Source: Candidatus Heimdallarchaeota archaeon (lineage in GTDB: Archaea > Asgardarchaeota > Heimdallarchaeia > JABLTI01). From it: DNA of 64,000 bases. Within the stretch, counting starts at the first letter, position 1; each line of letters starts with the position of its first letter. A model generated the notes under the pieces. It worked only from the letters and a program-made list of their open reading frames with translations, did no database searches and had not been told where the DNA came from. Made by a program: the position numbers and the translations under genes. Positions 60,616 to 64,000 of the stretch are shown piece after piece. The stretch is from NCBI GenBank assembly GCA_018238155.1, contig JABCTZ010000032.1:91034-155033 (forward strand). Reading direction: 5' to 3'.

Positions 60616-61095
60616 TCACTCTTCTTTCTGTTCTTCTAGTGAGTCGTCAATTTCTTTATCACTAAAGATAACTTCTTGCTGTGTTTCTTCCTCTTCTTTT
60701 TTTGAAAGGGGTTGTTTTTCGTTTACGTCTTCTACAGGAGTTCTCATCCATCCAAAATAAATACCTAAACCAAGGAAAAGCAAATCACAAACTAACATTA
60801 ATGTAAGCACAAGTGAATATTCAAGAACAACTTTATTGGCAAGTGGGTCTGGTCTATCAAAAGGGAAAATACCGATAAAACCACTAATAACAATATATGC
60901 CAATAAACCCGCAAATAGGAACATGAATGCGAATCCCCATTTATTGATGTTGATTGCCAGATCGATTTCTTCTTTTGATTTTTTTACACGGGATGATACA
61001 TTGGTAATTGTTGCTTGCTCTTTATTGTCTTCTTGGTCTGGTTTACCTGTTTCTCGAATGATTATTTCCTCCTTAGATATTTTGATAACTATCAC
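60616..61095 (-). CDS. Two-helix membrane protein with charged tails, up to 159 aa
   Basis: I do not recognise the family. Two hydrophobic helices (about 54-74 and 92-115) join a polar N-terminus to a C-terminal tail of Glu, Gln and Lys. The start is uncertain. The frame opens with GTG at 61095, but an AAGGAGG lies inside codons 8-10 with an ATT eight bases later, which would make a shorter protein with an unusual start. It is divergent from the HEAT gene at 61195. Function unknown. Confidence 0.6.
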   Translation of the reverse strand: MIVIKISKEEIIIRETGKPDQEDNKEQATITNVSSRVKKSKEEIDLAININKWGFAFMFLFAGLLAYIVISGFIGIFPFDRPDPLANKVVLEYSLVLTLMLVCDLLFLGLGIYFGWMRTPVEDVNEKQPLSKKEEEETQQEVIFSDKEIDDSLEEQKEE

Positions 61096-61194
61096 TTGTA
61101 ACTTTATGATTTAAAATTTAGCTTTATTTAACTATATTTTTAACTTCAAAGTTAGAATAAGCTTAAGGAAAAATTGTTATTTGAGGTTAAAATA

Positions 61195-61884
61195 ATGTTA
61201 CATAATTTTGTTTTTCGAAATAAAATAGTTCGAGTTCTCGAGGATAGATTTACTAATTGGGAACAGAAAGGCTTAATGATTTCATCTTTAATCGAGAAAG
61301 AAAGCAATGGATTAGCAATTTTTGTACGTTTAGTAGAAAAACACAGAAAAGTAAAAATAAGAAAGGGAGCTGCATCTGTTGCTGCTTATATGAAATATAA
61401 ACAAGTAGCACCACAATTTGTCGAAAGGATTTTTTTGGAGAAGGACTGGAGTGTTAGATTTGCTCTCTCAGCTACAGTTGCTCGTTTAATTGGTGGTGAT
61501 GCAATTAAACAATTACAGAACAAGTATAATGAGGTTCTATTGCAATTGACTGATAGTAATAAGAAATATTATTTGACTGTACATTTTGCCGAGGGTTTAA
61601 GTTCCATGGGTTTAGAAGAAGCTATTCCTATTTTAATTGGGATGCTTAACCAAGCAATTAACCATCAACGGAAACAATCGAATACTCTCATTGTACAGAT
61701 TCTCTATGGTTTAGGAGAAATTGGCAATGAAGAGGTTATTGATGTTTTACTTGAAAAAAGAAATGCGAATGCTTTCTTTGCAGAGAATGTTAAAAATAGT
61801 GCTCATCATGCATTGGATAAACTTGCCAAGAAATATGGGGCAAGCTCAATTGCACGATATATAGAAAAAAAGAAGAAAAATTAG
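61195..61884 (+). CDS. HEAT-repeat-like protein, about 229 aa
   Basis: Helix pairs with HEAT-like spacing run from about residue 30 to 220 (for example VKIRKGAASVAAYMK and YFLTVHFAEGLSSMGLEEAIPIL-like units). The C-terminal tail is Lys-rich. ATG at 61195 follows GAGGTT at 61183-61188; an upstream TTG would place that SD inside the gene. No membrane segment or catalytic motif. It is a smaller relative in style of the HEAT protein at 43063-44289, not an obvious copy. Confidence 0.75.
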   Translation: MLHNFVFRNKIVRVLEDRFTNWEQKGLMISSLIEKESNGLAIFVRLVEKHRKVKIRKGAASVAAYMKYKQVAPQFVERIFLEKDWSVRFALSATVARLIGGDAIKQLQNKYNEVLLQLTDSNKKYYLTVHFAEGLSSMGLEEAIPILIGMLNQAINHQRKQSNTLIVQILYGLGEIGNEEVIDVLLEKRNANAFFAENVKNSAHHALDKLAKKYGASSIARYIEKKKKN

Positions 61885-61999
61885 TATAAGGTTTTGTTCA
61901 CGTGCATCCAAACTTATTAAAGGAGCTAGAATACAATTTCGTCTTGTATCTCAATACCATCTCATCTATTCCTAAATATCACTAAGAAGAGGGTAATTT

Positions 62000-63394
62000 T
62001 TGTTTACCAATAGAGTAATTCTCCAAGCACATCTAAAGATGCACATATCTAACATCTTATTCTTTGCGTTAAATGTATTTCATATTATTTTAGCTTCAAC
62101 ATCAAATATTGTTACCCAAACTGATACTTTTCTAAAATTCAGAATACTATTTTTTAATGATTTTAACACTACAAGATTTCTTTTAGCTTTAGGAATTGTA
62201 ATATCTCAAATCATTTTATCATATATAGTTTTGTTTAGAAAATTCCGAAAAACAGAGCTGGTATTAATAACAGAAAATGGTTTAACTGGAGAAAATAATG
62301 ATAAAATTCTCCATGATTTGCGAATTAATTCCAAACAAATTTATCAGTGGGTACATTCGCTTGCAAGTGAACAAGGTATTAAATCTATCAAAAGAATTTA
62401 TCTTACTGACACAAGTATACCTAATGCACTAACTCTTGATGTCTTGCCACTACCTTTTATCAGGAGATCTTGGATTGTTTTAGATGCAAATGTTCTAGAA
62501 ATACTTGAAAAACGAGAGATAAAAGCTGTTATTTCGCATGAATTAGGTCACGTAAAAAGATTTGATGGCATTGTGAATCTATTTAGATTTGGAGTTAATT
62601 TTCTTGTGTTATTAGCATATGCTTTTTTCATCATATCAATAGTATATCATATAATTGCTGTTCAACCTATCGTAGCATTAGATATTGCCTTGAAAATTGT
62701 TTATTTACTAGTTGTTTTATTCATTATTTATATTTTAACAATAATTAACAATCTTTTAATCAATTTATCAAGAAGACAATCTGAATTAATTGCAGACCAT
62801 TATGCTGCTAGAACTACAGGACGAAATCACATAATAAATGCTTTAGTTTTAATAGGGCAAAGAATGGATACAATTTCTGCTTTTGGGACTGAATTTAAGT
62901 GGTTAGGCAGCCTAGAAGGAAAAGAAAATCTAACAAGAGAATTTATTCAAGGGTTGAAAACTCTTCCAACAAAGGAAATATCCAAGAAAATTTCACGAGA
63001 AAAAGCAGTATCAATTTACGTTAGTCAACGATTGAAAAATATCCGTGATGATTTATTCGTACCTCTAAGTGATGAACAAATCAATACATTAACAGAGGTT
63101 TCAAGTAAGAAGCTCTTGAAAGTTAGGGAAGACTCTGTAGAAAATGGATTTGCTCTACATAGACAGCTAAAAACTGATATACATAAACTAACAATTAATT
63201 GGTTATTAATAGACAAAGATAAAGATTTGTACTTAAATGATGAAGAAATTGATAGTTTAATTAAGATTATTAAGAGTAATCCTGAAAAGGAATTATTTGA
63301 GGAAGAAATACAAAAGAAAAGAACAATAATTGGTTATGATCATCCTTCTATAAAACAACGAATACTCTTTTTATACGAATCATTAAAAAAATAG
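62000..63394 (+). CDS. M48-family membrane metalloprotease, 464 aa
   Basis: Two membrane helices (about 15-35 and 55-75), the zinc motif ISHELGHVKR (HELGH, about 180-184), two further helices (about 195-260) and the downstream Glu ligand in SELIADHYAA (about 268-277) fit HtpX/Ste24-like proteases. The last about 170 residues are polar and helical. TTG at 62000 follows GAGGG at 61989-61993. Unlike the other M48 gene at 13506, it has no beta-rich extension. Its target proteins are unknown; membrane protein quality control is typical of the family. Confidence 0.88.
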   Translation: MFTNRVILQAHLKMHISNILFFALNVFHIILASTSNIVTQTDTFLKFRILFFNDFNTTRFLLALGIVISQIILSYIVLFRKFRKTELVLITENGLTGENNDKILHDLRINSKQIYQWVHSLASEQGIKSIKRIYLTDTSIPNALTLDVLPLPFIRRSWIVLDANVLEILEKREIKAVISHELGHVKRFDGIVNLFRFGVNFLVLLAYAFFIISIVYHIIAVQPIVALDIALKIVYLLVVLFIIYILTIINNLLINLSRRQSELIADHYAARTTGRNHIINALVLIGQRMDTISAFGTEFKWLGSLEGKENLTREFIQGLKTLPTKEISKKISREKAVSIYVSQRLKNIRDDLFVPLSDEQINTLTEVSSKKLLKVREDSVENGFALHRQLKTDIHKLTINWLLIDKDKDLYLNDEEIDSLIKIIKSNPEKELFEEEIQKKRTIIGYDHPSIKQRILFLYESLKK

Positions 63395-63517
63395 CTCCCA
63401 CTTAGAAAATACTTTTTGAATACTTTCAGTTTACTCTTCAGAAAACCTTCCTAAATAAGAAAAGCTTATTCTATTCTGAATTGTGCTTATGTTAATTGTT
63501 CCATTGGGTGATTGATA

Positions 63518-63790
63518 ATGGTGACCAAAGATTATACTCAGAAAAACACTAATCGTGATGTTTCTGTAGATGATCATTTAGAAACAAATGATTTTTGCAA
63601 TGAGTGTTTATACAGTTGGTGTTCCAAAAGAGATAAGGTTTCATATTGTACAATGAAATCAAAAGGATTATTTGAGTGCAGAAGTTGCATGATAAAATTA
63701 ATGAGTGCTTATGAAAAAGAGATTCTAATTAGTGCTGAAATTAAAATCGCTAAAAAAGAGAAAATATCTTCAATAATATACTCTTTTTAA
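63518..63790 (+). CDS. Small Cys-rich protein, about 90 aa
   Basis: I do not recognise the family. Seven Cys occur between about residues 27 and 57 (C-N-E-C, W-C, Y-C and C-R-S-C), consistent with one or two zinc sites. A helical Lys/Glu tail follows. ATG at 63518 follows GGTGA at 63506-63510. It is the fourth stand-alone small zinc protein of this window. Confidence 0.65.
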   Translation: MVTKDYTQKNTNRDVSVDDHLETNDFCNECLYSWCSKRDKVSYCTMKSKGLFECRSCMIKLMSAYEKEILISAEIKIAKKEKISSIIYSF

Positions 63791-63888
63791 TAGGATTTCA
63801 CTAATTTAGTCACAAGTCATATTATTTCGAGAAAATTTTCTATCGTTCTGCACAATTCCAAAGGGTTTTATTTAGGATAAGACACCTA

Positions 63889-64000
63889 TTGCTAAACAAC
63901 TTAGCGGAATTAAACTTGATAATCAATTTACATTTCTACTACTGGCATGAGGTAATGGGTCCATTATCTTTCTACTCTTATGGTGATTTTGAGATTACTC
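63889..64000 (+). CDS. Possible start of a gene cut by the window end
   Basis: A frame opens after a stop at 63802-63804 and stays open to the window edge. TTG at 63889 or ATG at 63955 (with GAGG a few bases upstream) could start it. The visible piece includes FYYWHEVMGPLSF, which resembles the W/H-E-x-x-GP-x-x-F openings of some Asgard longin/roadblock-like proteins. This likeness is slight, and 37 codons are too few to be sure. Confidence 0.35.
   Translation, partial: MLNNLAELNLIINLHFYYWHEVMGPLSFYSYGDFEIT

Noticed and set aside
1..64000. CRISPR arrays, insertion sequences and prophage
   Set aside because: No regularly spaced direct repeats, transposase or integrase, terminal inverted repeats or phage structural genes were seen. 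The only tandem repeat is the in-frame PPC duplication.

Overview
The window is a chromosomal segment of an archaeon. The evidence is a hypusine-type translation factor eIF5A, archaeal DnaG with its TOPRIM core, the Holliday junction resolvase Hjc, archaeal-type S-adenosylmethionine synthetase, an ADP-dependent sugar kinase, a four-subunit group 3b NiFe (sulf)hydrogenase, a LonB-derived AAA+ ATPase, and promoters with TTTAAAT-like TATA boxes. The DNA is clearly AT-rich. A Ras-like GTPase of the COG2229 type, a longin/roadblock-like membrane protein and many HEAT, TPR and zinc-ribbon proteins suggest an Asgard archaeon, perhaps Heimdallarchaeia-like. That placement is inference; no rRNA or other phylogenetic marker RNA is present. 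Most genes are single units on alternating strands. Start codons are often TTG or GTG, usually behind GGTG or GAGG Shine-Dalgarno motifs.

Layout. 0-9 kb: TPR protein, MazG-like pyrophosphohydrolase, M20D amidohydrolase, small zinc protein, HAD hydrolase, Lrp-TRASH regulator, threonine aldolase, SDR epimerase, second HAD hydrolase. 9.2-13.4 kb: hydrogenase operon in the order beta-gamma-delta-alpha, closed by a clear terminator. 13.5-24.4 kb: cell-envelope block with an M48 membrane protease, a PPC-repeat receptor-like protein with a winged-helix-like cytoplasmic part, eIF5A, an AbrB-ACT-like protein, a longin-like membrane protein, a large acidic multi-pass protein and an orphan NuoC-like gene. 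24.7-35.2 kb: unknown helical proteins, M20 deacylase, cysteine desulfurase, LonB-like ATPase without a protease domain, and DnaG with an Arg/Ser-rich linker. 35.8-44.8 kb: DUF2207 protein, two RDD proteins, Atg22/UMF1-type transporter, AhpD-like protein, membrane winged-helix protein, GNAT, HEAT protein and Hjc. 44.9-45.04 kb: a strongly structured candidate non-coding RNA. 45-64 kb: unknown protein with a hairpin leader, multi-pass membrane protein, ADP-dependent kinase, small GTPase, degenerate metallo-beta-lactamase-fold protein, a 0.8 kb gene-poor stretch, PPC/PKD surface protein, unknown protein with a beta-rich C-terminus, MAT, DnaJ, LeuC/LeuD-type hydro-lyase pair, HEAT protein, M48 protease and small Cys-rich proteins.

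Working together. The only certain multi-subunit system is the hydrogenase, which would exchange electrons between H2 and NAD(P)(H). LeuC/LeuD form one enzyme. ADP-dependent kinase points to a modified Embden-Meyerhof pathway. Several membrane proteins (PPC proteins, RDD pair, DUF2207, two M48 proteases, acidic-tailed multi-pass proteins) imply a large investment in the cell envelope. The observations most worth a second look are the structured RNA near 44.9-45.04 kb, the LonB-like AAA+ protein that has swapped membrane anchor and protease for a zinc ribbon, the PPC/winged-helix transmembrane protein, the MBL-fold protein lacking most metal ligands, and the palindrome-TATA promoters. No CRISPR array, insertion sequence, tRNA or rRNA was seen.
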